Source: Xanthobacter autotrophicus Py2
GTDB taxonomy: Bacteria > Pseudomonadota > Alphaproteobacteria > Rhizobiales > Xanthobacteraceae
Direction of reading: 5' to 3'
Length of the DNA: 64,000 nt
Assembly: GCA_000017645.1 (NCBI GenBank)
Contig: CP000781.1
Span: 2,963,501 to 3,027,500, forward strand
Below are positions 63,536-64,000 of this stretch, piece after piece; position 1 is the first letter of the stretch, and the number at the start of each line of letters is the position of its first letter. The notes beneath the pieces are model-generated. The model had not been told where the DNA came from. It did not search any database and saw only the letters and a program-made list of their open reading frames with translations. Both the position numbers and the translations under genes were made by a program.

Positions 63536-64000
63536 ATGTCGCAGTCCCGCTTCGCCAGCGCGCCTCCACCCGCAGTTACCGCCGCCGTTGCGACGCCCCG
63601 CTTCGCCTCCGGCCGGGAGGCGGCGCTGCAACTGCGGCCGGACCAGCCGGTCTATTGCTTCCGCCCCCACGTGCTGGCCGCCGATGCCAGGGCCTTCGTC
63701 GAGGCCTTTCCCGGTAAGACCGCCTATGCGGTGAAGACCAATGGCGAGCCCATGGTGCTGGACGTGCTGGCCAAGGCCGGCATTTCCGCCTTCGACGTAG
63801 CCAGCCCCGCCGAGTTCGCTGCCGCCCGCGCCGCAGCTCCGGGGGCGGAGCTGCTCTACATGCATCCGGTGAAGGCCCAGTCCGACATCCGCCTCGCCCT
63901 GGAGCACTACCGCATCCGCTCGACCGCCCTCGACCATGAGGACGAGGTGGCCAAGATCGTGCGCATCGTGCGCGCGCTGGATCTGGACCCGGAAGACCTC
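63536..64000 (+). CDS. PLP-dependent ornithine/lysine decarboxylase family protein, N-terminal part
   Basis: Reads from ATG 63536, behind GGGAGGG, to the window end (155 residues). The fold-type III PLP-Lys motif is TAYAVKTN, followed by FDVASPAEFAAA and LLYMHPVKAQSDIRLA, matching alpha/beta-barrel ornithine/diaminopimelate-type decarboxylases. An ornithine decarboxylase is likeliest and would fit the polyamine-type genes at 55697 and 58187. Substrate choice needs the missing C-terminal part. Confidence 0.85.
   Translation, partial: MSQSRFASAPPPAVTAAVATPRFASGREAALQLRPDQPVYCFRPHVLAADARAFVEAFPGKTAYAVKTNGEPMVLDVLAKAGISAFDVASPAEFAAARAAAPGAELLYMHPVKAQSDIRLALEHYRIRSTALDHEDEVAKIVRIVRALDLDPEDL

Overview
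The window is a 64 kb piece of a high-GC alphaproteobacterial chromosome, most likely Hyphomicrobiales and plausibly the Xanthobacteraceae (inferred from gene families such as RlmJ, YacG, DUF1236 and RNase T2, and from rhizobial-type intergenic palindromes; no rRNA or tRNA gene was seen to confirm this).

Layout. (1) 1-4.4 kb is a boundary zone. It holds an ECF sigma/anti-sigma pair, an IS701-type transposase remnant, an intact-looking IS5-family element with TA target duplication, helically phased GAGGTAC repeats, and scraps of an integrase-like and a DUF262-like gene. (2) 4.4-8.6 kb carries two paralogous acyl-CoA dehydrogenases around a Cys-rich SufR-like regulator, followed by gene debris (azoreductase, SDR, OLD-nuclease fragments). 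(3) 8.8-16.5 kb is a 4-hydroxybenzoate/protocatechuate block: an AraC-type PobR, pobA, pcaB, a PcaQ-like LysR, pcaC, pcaH, pcaG and an aromatic-acid MFS transporter. pcaD, pcaIJ and pcaF are not in the window. (4) 16.5-36.4 kb is a large catabolic region of two minus-strand operons. Operon A (21.6 to 16.6 kb) is KstD-like flavoprotein, substrate-binding protein, NIPSNAP protein, SDR, SDR. Operon B (35.1 to 22.7 kb) is substrate-binding protein, LivH, a LivM-LivG-LivF triple fusion, AroE-like dehydrogenase, two KstD-like flavoproteins, a double-NIPSNAP protein, a TIM-barrel protein, SDR and extended SDR. Operon A is divergent from an AraC regulator, and operon B from an IclR regulator with two tandem IclR-type palindromes. 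(5) A second, frameshifted IS5-family element ends the catabolic region at 36.4-37.2 kb. (6) 37.4-64 kb looks like ordinary chromosome: a repeat-containing lipoprotein, a glucan debranching-type enzyme with a GT4 glycosyltransferase, aldehyde dehydrogenases, a WYL/TerB protein, AKR, MFS/LysR, an Fe-S reductase half, CcdA/thioredoxin, maf-yacG, a class III aminotransferase, TPMT, GST, rlmJ, RNase T2 and a PLP decarboxylase cut by the window edge. Dispersed palindromic repeats occur only in this part.

How it may work together (inference). The ABC importer and the SDR, AroE-like and KstD-like enzymes look like a route that takes up a hydroxylated or keto cyclohexane-type (hydroaromatic or alicyclic) acid, oxidises its ring alcohols, dehydrogenates the ring to an aromatic acid (4-hydroxybenzoate or protocatechuate), and passes it to PobA and PcaHG/B/C. 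The substrate cannot be read from sequence. This region is the best candidate for a little-described system here.
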